Below are positions 36,079-45,271 of a stretch of DNA of 64,000 bases, piece after piece; positions within the stretch are counted from its first letter, which is position 1; each line of letters begins with the position of its first letter. The notes under the pieces were generated by a model. It was not told the DNA's origin. It saw only the letters and a list, made by a program, of their open reading frames with translations, and made no database searches. Location of the stretch: the NCBI GenBank assembly GCA_963834945.1, contig CAWIDT010000012.1, forward strand, positions 182,615 through 246,614. The letters are read 5' to 3'. This stretch comes from R-RK-3 sp963834945. Its GTDB lineage: Bacteria; Pseudomonadota; Alphaproteobacteria; Rhizobiales; Rhodomicrobiaceae. A program made the translations under genes and the position numbers.

Positions 36079-36501
36079 ATGTCGCGCATTACGAATAATC
36101 CTCTCCTTCTGGGTTTTGAGGATATCGAGCGCATGCTGGACAGCATCGCCAAGGCGGCCGGCGACGGGTATCCGCCTTACGATATTGAGCGAATCTCCCC
36201 TGTTGACGGACAAAATGAGCGTATCCGTATCGTGCTCGCGATTGCGGGTTTCACCCGCGATCAACTTGAAGTTCTTGTTGAGGATAACCAATTGACAATC
36301 CGCGGAAAGCAGGAAAACGACAAATCCCGCACCTACCTCCATAGAGGTATAGCCGCGCGGCAATTCCAGCGCAGCTTCGTGCTCGCGGATGGTTTGCAGG
36401 TGCTTGCGGCGGTGCTGGATAACGGCCTGCTCGCTATTGATCTCATGCGCCCTGAGCCAAGCCGCCGCATCAACAAGATCGAAATTAGAGATCGCGTATA
36501 A
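36079..36501 (+). CDS. Small heat shock protein, Hsp20/alpha-crystallin family
   Basis: A 140-residue chaperone holding unfolded proteins. The alpha-crystallin domain runs from YPPYDIERI through IRIVLAIAGFTRDQLEVLVE, QLTIRGKQ and RGIAARQFQRSFVLADGLQV to DNGLLAIDLMRPEPS. It follows an RpoH-type promoter and a ~90-base leader with a potential ribosome-site hairpin, so heat induction is expected. DUF1150 follows 67 bases downstream, a pairing common in Hyphomicrobiales. Confidence 0.93.
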   Translation: MSRITNNPLLLGFEDIERMLDSIAKAAGDGYPPYDIERISPVDGQNERIRIVLAIAGFTRDQLEVLVEDNQLTIRGKQENDKSRTYLHRGIAARQFQRSFVLADGLQVLAAVLDNGLLAIDLMRPEPSRRINKIEIRDRV

Positions 36502-36568
36502 TGCTGTATACTCATCTTGTTTAAGTCACAGAGCAGTGCCCAGGTTCACGCCAACAGAGGAGAATTCC

Positions 36569-36838
36569 ATGTCACAGGAAGAGCACACGTTAGCCGCTCC
36601 TCTCGCCATGTCCGAAGTTGAATTCGCGGCACTTGGCGACGGCGAGATCGCCTACATCAAGACGCTGAGCCCGGAACAGGCCCAGCACATCTATCCGCAA
36701 TTGGAAGGTTTGCCCGACGGGATCACCATTTTTGCCGTTCACGCGGCCGATGGCACGCCGCTGGCGCTCACCGACACGCATTTCGCGGCCGTCGAGAACG
36801 CCAAGGAGCACGATCTGGAGCCGGTCAGCGTTCATTGA
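36569..36838 (+). CDS. DUF1150 family protein
   Basis: An 89-residue protein of the DUF1150 family (MSEVEFAALGDGEIAYIKTL, GLPDGITIFAVHAADGTPLAL, TDTHFAAVENAKEHDLEPVS). ATG 36569 follows AGAGGAG. The family nearly always lies next to a small heat shock protein gene in alphaproteobacteria, as here. Function is unknown; the position suggests the same heat-induced transcript. Confidence 0.88.
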   Translation: MSQEEHTLAAPLAMSEVEFAALGDGEIAYIKTLSPEQAQHIYPQLEGLPDGITIFAVHAADGTPLALTDTHFAAVENAKEHDLEPVSVH

Positions 36839-37090
36839 TGTGACCTCAAGCGGGCGCGGAGGACGCCCGTTCTCATAAGGACACGGGCATCCCGCCGGTC
36901 CTGCAAAGACCAGACGCGGCAAACGACCATGAGGCCGCGTATCCAAAGACTTTCCATAATGTGTTCAATTTCCGGTCAATGCGCCAAATAGGCGTTGATC
37001 TTGCTCAGCAAGCGGTTGCCTATCCTGGCACGCTTTGCCGCTTTGGCTGACGCCTGCCCTTTTCTCCCTCATGGACGGCTGATCTGACCC

Positions 37091-38164
37091 ATGCGCGAAT
37101 ATTCCATAGCGGCCATTCCTGCCGATGGCATCGGTCCTGAGGTCATCTCGGCCGGATTGACGGTGCTCGAAGCCTTGCAGAAGCGTCTTGCCGACGTTGC
37201 CTTCCGTGTCGAGCATTTCGATTGGGGGTCCGATTACTACAAGGCGCACGGCGTCATGATGCCGGCGGACGGCCTTGCCAGGCTCAAGGCGTTCGATGCG
37301 ATCTATTTCGGCGCGGTCGGGGCGCCCGACGTACCCGATCACATCACGCTTTGGGGGTTGAGACTGCCGATCTGCCAGGGCTTCGACCAATATGCCAATG
37401 TGCGTCCGACGCGGATTCTGCCGGGCATCCAGTCTCCCTTGCGCAATGCCGGGCCGGGGGATCTGGACTGGGTGATCGTGCGCGAGAATTCGGAAGGGGA
37501 ATATTCCGGCCATGGCGGCCGCGCCCATCGCGGGCTGCCGGAGGAGGTGGGGACCGAGGTCGCCATTTTCACCCGCGTCGGCGTCACCCGCATCATGCGC
37601 TACGCTTTCAGGCTGGCGCAGTCCCGTCCGCGCAAGCTGCTGACCGTGGTCACCAAGTCGAACGCGCAGCGGCACGGCATGGTTATGTGGGACGAAATCG
37701 CCGCCGAGGTCGCCGCCGAATTTCCTGACGTGACGTGGGACAAGATGCTGGTGGATGCAATGACGGTGCGCATGACCTTGCAGCCGCGCAGCCTCGATAC
37801 AATCGTGGCGACGAACCTGCAGGCCGATATCCTGTCCGATCTCGCCGGTGCGCTTGCCGGAAGCCTTGGCGTCGCTCCCACCGCGAATATCGATCCCGAG
37901 CGCCGCTTCCCGTCGATGTTCGAGCCGATCCACGGGTCGGCGTTCGACATCACCGGCAAGGGTATCGCCAATCCGGTCGCCGCCTTCTGGACGGCAGCGC
38001 AGATGCTGGATCATCTTGGCGAGGCCGGAGCGTCCGCAAGGCTGATGCGGGCGGTGGAACAGGTGACCGGGGCGGGCATCCTGACCCCGGATGTCGGCGG
38101 CAATGCGACGACTAAGGAGGTCACCGACGCGGTGGCGTCGGCGATCCACGGGTCGAATGATTGA
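37091..38164 (+). CDS. Tartrate dehydrogenase/decarboxylase or D-malate dehydrogenase
   Basis: A 357-residue member of the isocitrate/isopropylmalate dehydrogenase family, closest by motifs to TtuC/DmlA: YSIAAIPADGIGPEV, FGAVGAPDVPDHITLWGLRL, VRENSEGEYSGHGGR and the metal-binding DIL..LAGALAGSLGVAPTANI region. Family members oxidise and decarboxylate tartrate or D-malate with NAD and Mn2+. LeuB is excluded by the WGLRLPICQGFDQYANVRP substrate loop. No tartrate transporter is adjacent. It is upstream of the ICMT-like gene in the same direction. Confidence 0.88.
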   Translation: MREYSIAAIPADGIGPEVISAGLTVLEALQKRLADVAFRVEHFDWGSDYYKAHGVMMPADGLARLKAFDAIYFGAVGAPDVPDHITLWGLRLPICQGFDQYANVRPTRILPGIQSPLRNAGPGDLDWVIVRENSEGEYSGHGGRAHRGLPEEVGTEVAIFTRVGVTRIMRYAFRLAQSRPRKLLTVVTKSNAQRHGMVMWDEIAAEVAAEFPDVTWDKMLVDAMTVRMTLQPRSLDTIVATNLQADILSDLAGALAGSLGVAPTANIDPERRFPSMFEPIHGSAFDITGKGIANPVAAFWTAAQMLDHLGEAGASARLMRAVEQVTGAGILTPDVGGNATTKEVTDAVASAIHGSND

Positions 38165-38199
38165 CGGGCCGTCGCCCACTAGCCTTTCGCGGGGATTCG

Positions 38200-38901
38200 A
38201 TGAACGAGCAGCTTGTGCCTAGGGATGAAGCCAGCCTTGGGCGGCGTGCCTCGTCGGCGACGCTGAAATTCCTCATATTCCTTGCCGTGCTGATTTTCCT
38301 GCCGGCGGGCTCGCTGTTCTATGTGCGAGGCTGGCTGCTCTGGGCGCATATCGCTTTTTGGTGCGTCGCGGTCACCTGGTACCTCTTCAGACATGATCAG
38401 GCTCTGCTGGAGCGGCGAATGGCGGGGCCGGGGCAGGAGAAGGAGATTGAGCAGAGGCGAATCCAGGCTTTTACCAGCGTCCTCGTCATCGCCATTGTCG
38501 TGGTGCCGGCGCTCGATTACCGGTTTGGCTGGTCCTTGGTTCCCTCGGCAATCGTGGTGTTCGGACATATTCTCGTCGCGATCGGCTTCGCAATTGTCCT
38601 CCTGGTGTTTCGCGAGAATTCCTTCGCGTCTTCAACCATCGGCGTGGCTGAGGATCAGAGGGTGATCTCGACAGGCCTGTATGGGTGGGTACGTCATCCG
38701 ATGTATTTCGGCGCAGTGATTCTTCTGATCGGCGTTCCTCTCAGCCTGGGGTCTTGGGTGGGATTGCTTGTCGTCGTTCCACTGGTCGCGTGCCTCGTGG
38801 CGAGGCTGCGGCATGAGGAACACTATCTTTCGCGAAACCTGCCGGGATATGACGATTATCGCCGAAGCGTGGGCTCCAGGCTGTTGCCGAGGGTTTGGTA
38901 G
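38200..38901 (+). CDS. Isoprenylcysteine carboxyl methyltransferase family protein
   Basis: A 233-residue integral membrane methyltransferase with four to five helices and the C-terminal signature GLYGWVRHPMYFGAVILL...RHEEHYL...PGYDDYRRSV of the ICMT/PEMT group. In bacteria such proteins methylate unknown small lipids or amines, since prenylated proteins are not expected. ATG 38200 follows GGGGATT; it starts 36 bases after the dehydrogenase stop. Confidence 0.87.
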   Translation: MNEQLVPRDEASLGRRASSATLKFLIFLAVLIFLPAGSLFYVRGWLLWAHIAFWCVAVTWYLFRHDQALLERRMAGPGQEKEIEQRRIQAFTSVLVIAIVVVPALDYRFGWSLVPSAIVVFGHILVAIGFAIVLLVFRENSFASSTIGVAEDQRVISTGLYGWVRHPMYFGAVILLIGVPLSLGSWVGLLVVVPLVACLVARLRHEEHYLSRNLPGYDDYRRSVGSRLLPRVW

Positions 38902-39017
38902 CGGCGGAGCGATAAGGCCTTGCCATGTTCACGCGATTTCTCAATAACGTGATCTAACCAGTTGGGAACGCAAGGGACATTCTGGCGTTCCGGCAAAAGT
39001 CATCCAGGGGGAATGAA

Positions 39018-39410
39018 ATGAATCTTCTACGTCCTTACAGCTCAGCGCTGTTAAGTCTGATGCGCTTTATAACGGGTCTGCTGCTTCTGGAGCACGGGAC
39101 AGCGAAATATCTGAGCCTTCCGGTAGGGCCGATGAACAATGCCTCTCCGATGACCCTGGGCGGCTTCGCTGGCATTCTTGAGCTTGTGGGCGGCGTGCTT
39201 CTGGTGATCGGCCTCTTTACCCGGCCCACGGCCTTCATCCTCTCGGGAATGGTCGCGGTCGCCTATTTCATCGCTCACGCTCCGAACGGGTTCTATCCGA
39301 TCCTCAATCAAGGCGAGCTTGCGATACTGTATTGCTTTGTATTGCTGTATCTCGCAGCGGCGGGCGGTGGCTCGGTGAGTGTAGACAGAGCCATCAGCTC
39401 GGACGATTAG
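39018..39410 (+). CDS. DoxX family membrane protein
   Basis: A 130-residue, four-helix membrane protein of the DoxX family: LSLMRFITGLLLLEHGTAKY, GGFAGILELVGGVLLVIGLF, TRPTAFILSGMVAVAYFIAH, and a last helix at LAILYCFVLLYLAAAGGG. AGGGGG precedes the ATG at 39018. Homologues take part in quinol-linked redox processes or stress resistance; nothing here fixes the role. Confidence 0.9.
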   Translation: MNLLRPYSSALLSLMRFITGLLLLEHGTAKYLSLPVGPMNNASPMTLGGFAGILELVGGVLLVIGLFTRPTAFILSGMVAVAYFIAHAPNGFYPILNQGELAILYCFVLLYLAAAGGGSVSVDRAISSDD

Positions 39411-39465
39411 TTCGGAACGCACGCCTGCCGCTCGGAAACGCTTCGGCGGCAGGCCCACTCGCGCG

Positions 39466-39956
39466 TTACAGCTTGACCTTGGCATGCTGGGTCTCGTCGG
39501 TTTCGGGCCGTTCCTTTTGAAAAACGGCCTTCACGCCCTCGAAAATGTACCGCAGACCCTTGGTCCCCGAATTGTCCCAATATTCGCCTTCGCGGGCTTC
39601 CAGCTTGAGCAGGCAAAGCGACGGATCGTCCTTCCCCCCGGGAAACCACACGCGCCAGGCTTCAGACCACAGCCGGTCGATCAGCGCGCGATCACGCACG
39701 ACGCGCGCATGCCCGGAAATGAACGCGAATTGCGAATCGTCCTGGAAGGTGATCATGGCTTCAGGATCGGCTTCGATCTCGGCGATCTTGGTGGAATCGA
39801 TGCTCGTGGCGAAATAGGCGTCCGCGTCGGGACGCAGTTCGGCAACCGACATCGGCCGCGCATGCAATTTGCCCTCCGCGTCTTTGGTGACGAGCATGGC
39901 GGTTCGGAAATCCTTTACCAGATCGTAAATATGCTCATGGGGATTGGCGTCGGCCA
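39466..39956 (-). CDS. Pyridoxamine 5'-phosphate oxidase-like general stress protein
   Basis: A 163-residue flavin-binding split-barrel protein of the general stress protein 26 type: LVKDFRTAMLVTKDAEGKLH, ARPMSVAELRPDADAYFATS, QFAFISGHARVVRDRALIDRL and WFPGGKDDPSLCLLKLEA. These bind FMN, FAD or F420 but are not vitamin B6 enzymes. ATG 39956 (MADANPHEHIYDL) has GGAG upstream. It ends in convergent orientation to doxX. Confidence 0.9.
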
Positions 39957-40082
39957 TAAAGGGGTGCTCCGGTGGTTGGAAGAGTCCAACGGCCAACGCC
40001 CGGCTTGCGCCTGAGTTCCCCCTAGCGCTGCCTACGCAGCACGAGCCCGCCTCCGCGTCCAGTCCAGGTGGGGCCTTTCCGC

Positions 40083-40280
40083 CTAGGAATTTACAGGATA
40101 GTAGCGGCCCGTTGCGGGATCGAGCTGCAGGCGCGGCACCCGATTGGCGCGTATCCGGTTCAACGAACTCTGCGTCCGGCGCATCTCCGTATCGACACGG
40201 ACGACTTCCTGCCTTACCCACCGCGAGGCAAGCCACAATGCGAAACTCATAGTGGTCAGAATGATTATCTGCGTGAACAT
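40083..40280 (-). CDS. Small single-pass membrane protein, unrecognised
   Basis: A 65-residue product with one N-terminal hydrophobic helix (IIILTTMSFALWLASRWV) and a basic, helical cytoplasmic tail rich in Arg ending PATGRYYPVNS. AGAGGTG lies six bases before the ATG at 40280, supporting real translation. The PATGRYYPV end suggests a conserved docking tail, but I do not recognise the family. It is transcribed on the same strand between the stress protein gene and the S49 peptidase gene. Confidence 0.6.
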   Translation of the reverse strand: MFTQIIILTTMSFALWLASRWVRQEVVRVDTEMRRTQSSLNRIRANRVPRLQLDPATGRYYPVNS

Positions 40281-40391
40281 ACCAACACCTCTTCAACACC
40301 TGGTGGAACTGCTAGAGTCTTATGTTTTGTCGCATTTCTCGACGCAAACCGGCCTCCATCTTCGCGGGGACATGCTTTGCTGGAAACTGCT

Positions 40392-41252
40392 CTAAAGGCC
40401 AAACCTGGCCCAGATCGCCCTCGCTTCGATGGCAGAGATCGCGTCGTCCGCCAGGCCCATGGCCGCGTCGCGCGCCATGGACATGTCGAACGCGGAAATA
40501 ACGCCCGGAACGCGGCGGCGAAGCAGGCCCCGCTCGCCGGAAATCAGTTTGAGCCGGACGTTTTCGCCATACAGGTCACGCATTTTCGTCCGCACATCCA
40601 TGATGCCATCGATCAGGCCAAGTTCAAGGGCCTGCCGCCCGCTCCAAAACTCGCCTGTGAATAAGTTCGGCTCGGCGGCTTCGATCTTCTTTCCCCGCCG
40701 ATCGCGCACGAGATCGGCGAAGTCCTTGTGGATTTCGGCTTGCAGAAGCTTCAGGCGGGCAACGTCTTCCGGCCGTTCCGGCTGAAAGCTGTCGAGCATC
40801 ATTTTGCGCTCGCCTGCCGTATGCACTCGCCGCTCCACCCCGATCTTGTCGATGAGGTCGACAAAGCCGAAGCCGGCATAAATGACGCCGATCGAACCGA
40901 TGATCGAGGAACTGTCGGCGTAAATCTCGTCGCCGGCGCACATGATCATATAGCCGCCCGAGGCCGCCACATCCTCGGCGAACATGTAGACGCGAACGTT
41001 CTTTTCCCGCGCCAGGTCCCGAATACGCTGATAAATCAGGCGCGATTGCACCGCCGAGCCGCCCGGTGAATTCACCTGGATCGCCACCGCCCTGCCGCCC
41101 ATGGAGAAGGCGCGGTCCAGCACGCTGGCGAGATTGGAGATCGACAGCCCCTGACGCAGCGGCGTCGCCGCGCCGATGACACCCGAAAGGCGTATGACCG
41201 GCACGAGCGGATCGCGGCGAAAAAGGCGTCGGATGCTCTTCAGCGGATTCAT
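40392..41252 (-). CDS. S49 family (SppA-like) signal peptide peptidase
   Basis: A 286-residue serine protease with a Ser/Lys dyad: Ser98 in DVAASGGYMIMCAGDEIYAD and Lys150 in HTAGERKMMLDSF. NSPGGSAVQS and SSIIGSIGVIYAGF line the active site. It has one protease repeat like archaeal or Bacillus SppA rather than the double E. coli form, and no strong membrane anchor. It is a neighbour of the trmN6-DUF2007 pair on the same strand, an arrangement often seen in alphaproteobacteria. Likely role: degradation of membrane-bound peptides. Confidence 0.9.
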   Translation of the reverse strand: MNPLKSIRRLFRRDPLVPVIRLSGVIGAATPLRQGLSISNLASVLDRAFSMGGRAVAIQVNSPGGSAVQSRLIYQRIRDLAREKNVRVYMFAEDVAASGGYMIMCAGDEIYADSSSIIGSIGVIYAGFGFVDLIDKIGVERRVHTAGERKMMLDSFQPERPEDVARLKLLQAEIHKDFADLVRDRRGKKIEAAEPNLFTGEFWSGRQALELGLIDGIMDVRTKMRDLYGENVRLKLISGERGLLRRRVPGVISAFDMSMARDAAMGLADDAISAIEARAIWARFGL

Positions 41253-41398
41253 TGCTCAGCTATCGCTCAGGATCGAGAGAAGAATGGGGACAAGATGTGA
41301 ATGAACGGTGTGCGGGAAGTTACAGCACCTGCGGACTGTCGCCGAAAATCCACAGGTGAAACGGGCGTTATCATCGCTTTATCCATGCAATGGAGATG

Positions 41399-42193
41399 CT
41401 ATTCCGCCGGGTCAAGTTCAAGAGCCGAGCCGTCACGCAGGATCGGCTCCGCCTCGGCGGTGAAGCCGTTTCCGGCACCATGCAGCACCATGCCTCGCAT
41501 CAGGCGAAGCGGCGCGCGGCTGCCTTTGCGCCCCTGAACCAGAATGCGGGCGGCAGGCGTGCGCCCCCGCGCAAACAGCGGATACACGGCCAAGCCGCCG
41601 AAGCGTCCCCGCAGCGCGACCAGCAGGCGGGGCAGTGCGTCGGCGCGGTGGACCAGGGTCACGGTGCCGCGCGGCTTGACGAAGGCGGCGAGGCACTTGA
41701 TCCAGCCGTCAAGCTCGCCGGGTGTGGAGGCATGGGCAAGGCTCAGCCGTGGATCGGGCGGCAGCCTCGCCTCTGCGGCGTCGAGGAACGGCGGATTGGC
41801 GACGGCATGGTCGAAACTGTCGGGAGTGAGGCCCAGGGCGAAAAGCCGGCTGAGTGGCGCGGTCACGTCGCCGCAGATAAAAGCGGCATGGTCTTCGAGA
41901 CTGTTGCGGCGGGCATTGCAGCGGGCCAGTTCACACAGATCGGGGTCGATCTCGATGCCGCTGACCGCCACGTCCGGAACCCGGCGCGCGATCGCCAGCG
42001 CCACGATGCCGCTGCCCGCCCCGGCGTCGAGCACGGTTTCGCCCGCTTTGGCAGGGCAGGCCGCCGCCAGAAACACCGCATCGATGCCGGCACGCGATCC
42101 ATGCACGGATTGGGCAATGGTCAGCTTGCCGCCGAGAAAGCGATCCTCGGTGGTCGGTATGACACTGTGCCGCGCTTCCGTGTCACTCGGCAT
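41399..42193 (-). CDS. trmN6: tRNA1(Val) (adenine(37)-N6)-methyltransferase-like protein
   Basis: A 264-residue AdoMet methyltransferase. The AdoMet loop is VLDAGAGSGIVALAIARRVP, followed by GIEIDPDLCELARCNA and the adenine-N6 catalytic motif VANPPFLD. This matches the YfiC/TrmN6 family that modifies A37 of tRNA-Val. ATG 42193 (MPSDTEARHSVIPTTEDRFLGG) is preferred over the longer frame from 42259. It overlaps the upstream DUF2007 gene by 11 bases. Confidence 0.85.
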   Translation of the reverse strand: MPSDTEARHSVIPTTEDRFLGGKLTIAQSVHGSRAGIDAVFLAAACPAKAGETVLDAGAGSGIVALAIARRVPDVAVSGIEIDPDLCELARCNARRNSLEDHAAFICGDVTAPLSRLFALGLTPDSFDHAVANPPFLDAAEARLPPDPRLSLAHASTPGELDGWIKCLAAFVKPRGTVTLVHRADALPRLLVALRGRFGGLAVYPLFARGRTPAARILVQGRKGSRAPLRLMRGMVLHGAGNGFTAEAEPILRDGSALELDPAE

Positions 42194-42410
42194 CGGGTTT
42201 AGGCGGATTGGCGATAGCGGTGCTGATGATTTCCCGCGCGGCTTCGAGATCGGCTTCATCGACCATAACGCGTCGCGCCAATGAGCCGATCATGCCGTCC
42301 AGCGTGCCGATGTGCAGATCGGCGATTTCATGATCGATGCGGGCTTCGTTCAAGAGCGCATCGATATAGGACAGCAGTACAGGGTTGTTGCTTTTGATCA
42401 GCTCTATCAT
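42183..42410 (-). CDS. DUF2007 domain-containing protein
   Basis: A 75-residue protein matching DUF2007 (putative signal-transducing small protein): MIELIKSNNPVLLSYIDALL, ARIDHEIADLHIGTLDG and RRVMVDEADLEAAREIIS. It overlaps trmN6 by 11 bases, so the two are translationally coupled. It is divergent from the polyprenyl synthase gene. Function is unknown. Confidence 0.87.
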   Translation of the reverse strand: MIELIKSNNPVLLSYIDALLNEARIDHEIADLHIGTLDGMIGSLARRVMVDEADLEAAREIISTAIANPPKPDAE

Positions 42411-42645
42411 TTCGTCTCCACTAGGGGCCGTGCGACACGATGACTAATCGGGCCGCGAGGCGCTTCCCATCTGTTGCAACCCCGGATTGCCGTGCCGACG
42501 TTAGGACCTTGTAATCGCAACGTCCTGTTTCGCGGGACTTGCGATGATTACATCGTCGCATGGGCGACATGCAAGCTTGACCCGGCATCAAAGCGTAAGG
42601 CTAATACTGCGCGGGAGAAAGCGTTGCATCAGAAAGAGGCATGAA

Positions 42646-43662
42646 GTGGGTGTGGTCGTCCCGTTAAAGGAACAGCGCGAGCCGCTCGACCGGCTGCAGC
42701 CGCTCATGGATCTCGTCGGCGACGATATGGAACGGGTCAATCAGATCATTCTCGACAAGGCGCGATCCGACGTCGATCTCATCCCCGAACTGGCACGGCA
42801 TCTGATCGATTTGGGCGGCAAGCGCATGCGGCCGATGCTGACCATCGCCTCCGCCAAGCTGTGCGGCTACAGGGGCACCGGCCATGTGAAGCTCGCGGCC
42901 AGTGTCGAATTCATGCATACCGCCACGCTGCTGCACGACGATGTGGTGGATGAGAGCGATCTGCGGCGCGGCAAGATCACGGCGCGGCTGCTCTGGGGGA
43001 ATGAGGCCAGCGTTCTGGTCGGTGATTTCCTGCTCGGCCAGGCCTTCAAGATGATGGTGGAAGTGGGGTCGATGGGCGCGCTCCGGGTGCTGTCCAACGC
43101 GGCCGTGGTGATCGCCGAGGGTGAGGTGTTCCAGCTCTCGGTGTCGAAGAACACGGCGACGACCGAAGACGAATATATGTCGGTCATCGACGCCAAGACG
43201 GCGGCCTTGTTTTCCGCCGCTGCCGAAGTCGGCGGCATCATCGCCGAGCGGAGCGCTGAGGAGCAGGCTGCGCTGCGGTCCTATGGGCGAAATCTGGGCC
43301 TCGCCTTCCAGCTCGTCGACGATGCGCTCGACTATTCGGGCGAGCAGGCCACGCTGGGCAAGAGCGTCGGGGATGATTTTCGCGAGGGAAAGATCACCCT
43401 GCCGGTGGTGCTGGCCTTCCGGCGCGGCGGCGAGCATGAGCGCGCCTTCTGGCGGCGCACCTTGCAGGAGAGCAAGCCCGCCGACGGCGATCTCGAGCGC
43501 GCTATCGCCTTGATGCGGCATTCGGGGGCTCTGGACGATACGATCAAACGTGCCCGGCAATATGGCGCCATGGCCTGCGAGGCTCTGGCGATTTTTCCGG
43601 ATGGGCTGGAGAAATCGGCACTGCTGGACGCGGTGGAGTTCTGCATCAGCCGTCTGCATTGA
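42646..43662 (+). CDS. ispB: Polyprenyl diphosphate synthase (ubiquinone side chain)
   Basis: Makes the long prenyl tail of ubiquinone by adding isopentenyl units. The 338-residue protein has the two aspartate-rich motifs LLHDDVVDESD and LVDDALDYSGE, GGKRMRPMLTI and the KTAALFSAAAEVGG helix. Alphaproteobacteria mostly make ubiquinone-10, so decaprenyl synthase is likely, but chain length cannot be read with certainty. The GTG at 42646 with AAGAGG upstream is chosen. Confidence 0.9.
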   Translation: MGVVVPLKEQREPLDRLQPLMDLVGDDMERVNQIILDKARSDVDLIPELARHLIDLGGKRMRPMLTIASAKLCGYRGTGHVKLAASVEFMHTATLLHDDVVDESDLRRGKITARLLWGNEASVLVGDFLLGQAFKMMVEVGSMGALRVLSNAAVVIAEGEVFQLSVSKNTATTEDEYMSVIDAKTAALFSAAAEVGGIIAERSAEEQAALRSYGRNLGLAFQLVDDALDYSGEQATLGKSVGDDFREGKITLPVVLAFRRGGEHERAFWRRTLQESKPADGDLERAIALMRHSGALDDTIKRARQYGAMACEALAIFPDGLEKSALLDAVEFCISRLH

Positions 43663-43727
43663 GGGCGGCCGCAACTCGTCGGCGCCGGCTGCCATAAGCG
43701 GCGCTGCGCGGGACGCAGGCATAGAAA

Positions 43728-43752
43728 AACGGGGCATACGGCCCCGTTCTTT
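43728..43752. terminator. Bidirectional terminator between ispB and the porin gene
   Basis: AACGGGGC / GCCCCGTT stem of eight pairs with a five-base loop. A-rich sequence on the left (GAAAAA) and CTTTAT on the right allow termination in both directions, fitting two convergent genes. Confidence 0.7.
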
Positions 43753-43774
43753 ATGCTCAAACGTGGTCTTCAGT

Positions 43775-44539
43775 CTATTTCAGCGGTTCTTCGTAGGCTT
43801 CATCCTGGAAATGATAGCTCACACGAGCGCGCACGACGAACAGATCGTTGTCGTCGTCATGCACGATCTTAGACTGCTTCCAGTAGCTGTCCTTTTCAAT
43901 GGTGTCGTCGCTGTCGCCAAAAGCATAATAAAGACCCTCGACGCCGATGCTCCAGTTGGGCGCAAGCTTATATTCCGCGCCACCACCGACGACAAATCCA
44001 ACCTCGCTATCGCCGCCAAAATTGAGAGATTTATTCCAGTTGTGACCAGACATGACGACCGATGCGTCGTCGAAGCCTGCGAAGGCCACGCCTCCAGTCA
44101 CATAGAGCAGCAAATTGTCCATCGCGTAGCCGAGCCGTGCGCGCACGGAAGCCAAGTAGTCAACGCCGTCACCGAAGCTGACATCACCTTCTACACCAAA
44201 GACCCGTTCGCCGGACTGCCAGTTATAACCGGCATGAACGCCGCCGATGAGCGCTACCTCGTTATCATCGTCGGAAAACTTGACGTGCTCGACTTTCTTC
44301 CAGTCAGTCCATTCTTGCCCGCCATCCTTGCGGCACCAATTCTTCCATCTTTCCAACTTGCTGGTGCCGCCGCCGTCATTCCATAAGCCGCCGATGTGGC
44401 CGCCGACATACAGGCCGCCCCAAATCGGCGCCGGCGCGGCTTCGTATGGTGTGTCCTTCATGGACAGGTCTGCGGCCGAGGCAAAACTCGTCCCGCCTAA
44501 GACCGCAACCGCCGCAGATAATATCGCTAAAGTCCGCAT
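43775..44539 (-). CDS. Outer membrane beta-barrel protein (Omp25/porin-like)
   Basis: A 254-residue secreted protein. The signal peptide is MRTLAILSAAVAVLGGTSFA with cleavage likely after SASA-like FASA. The mature part has WGGLYVGGHIGGLWNDGG, the YNWQSGERVFGVEGDVSFGD strand pair, ARLGYAMDNLLLYVTGGVAF and YKLAPNWSIGVEGLYYAFGD, typical of the Omp25/Omp31-like eight-stranded family of Hyphomicrobiales. A lysine/glutamate tail follows the last strand (YHFQDEAYEEPLK) instead of the usual terminal Phe. ATG 44539 has GAGGGG upstream. Confidence 0.9.
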   Translation of the reverse strand: MRTLAILSAAVAVLGGTSFASAADLSMKDTPYEAAPAPIWGGLYVGGHIGGLWNDGGGTSKLERWKNWCRKDGGQEWTDWKKVEHVKFSDDDNEVALIGGVHAGYNWQSGERVFGVEGDVSFGDGVDYLASVRARLGYAMDNLLLYVTGGVAFAGFDDASVVMSGHNWNKSLNFGGDSEVGFVVGGGAEYKLAPNWSIGVEGLYYAFGDSDDTIEKDSYWKQSKIVHDDDNDLFVVRARVSYHFQDEAYEEPLK

Positions 44540-45271
44540 AAATCCCCTCACTCTCCGATGCCCCAAATCGCCCCCAAGCGATTTACCCAACCGCACACAC
44601 ATGCAGACGTTACGGAAAGCCAAATGGTAAGGAAAAGCAATATGGATGAAGATCCGGAGATCAACAATAAGGCGAACTGTGTCTACAGCGTGACATAAAT
44701 ACAATCTATAGTTGTACTAATGGAAAACAACTATTTTTGAGTGCGTCTCCGTCTGCAACGTTCAACGGTATTGTTTAAGTTTCTAGCAAAGCGCCGATAA
44801 GCGCCGATTCGTTGACTGCCGAAATCGTTATTCATAAGTTCAAACGCAGTTTTATTGTCATTTTCAAACGCTTGACGGCAACAACGCAGTTAACAGGTAA
44901 GCGCCAATGCTGCCTGGACAGAATTTTCCATCCGCGTCGCTTTACGCCGCCGAACGCAGAATTGTGGCAGTTCATACCCTTGCCGCTTGGCGATTTAGCG
45001 CGTCGGCTGGGATGGCGAAAGCGTGGCAGTGTTGCGACGGGATATGCAACTTTTAGCTGCAGCAAGCGGGCCAACGACTTCTCGCGATAATTTTTCCGCC
45101 AGCCCCCGCATGCGCAGCCGCAGGATGCCGGTCTGCGTCGAGAAACGCGATGACACAAAGAAATTGGAGCCGCACTTCGCCTCAATCGGAGAGGAAAGGC
45201 TGTAAGTGTCTGGCGGGCGTGTTCGGCGGCGCGCTGGAAACATTTGGCGCAAGGGCGTGCCAGCCAACGAA
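44540..45271. other. 730-base AT-rich region without a recognised protein gene
   Basis: Upstream of the porin gene and beyond the end of HU. Translated frames show no family resemblance. On the plus strand a hairpin ATAGTTGT / ACAACTAT (44708-44734) followed by TTTT looks like an intrinsic terminator though no plus-strand gene precedes it. A short direct repeat GCGCCGATAAGCGCCGAT lies at about 44792-44809. Porin regulation or a small RNA is possible. Confidence 0.4.
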
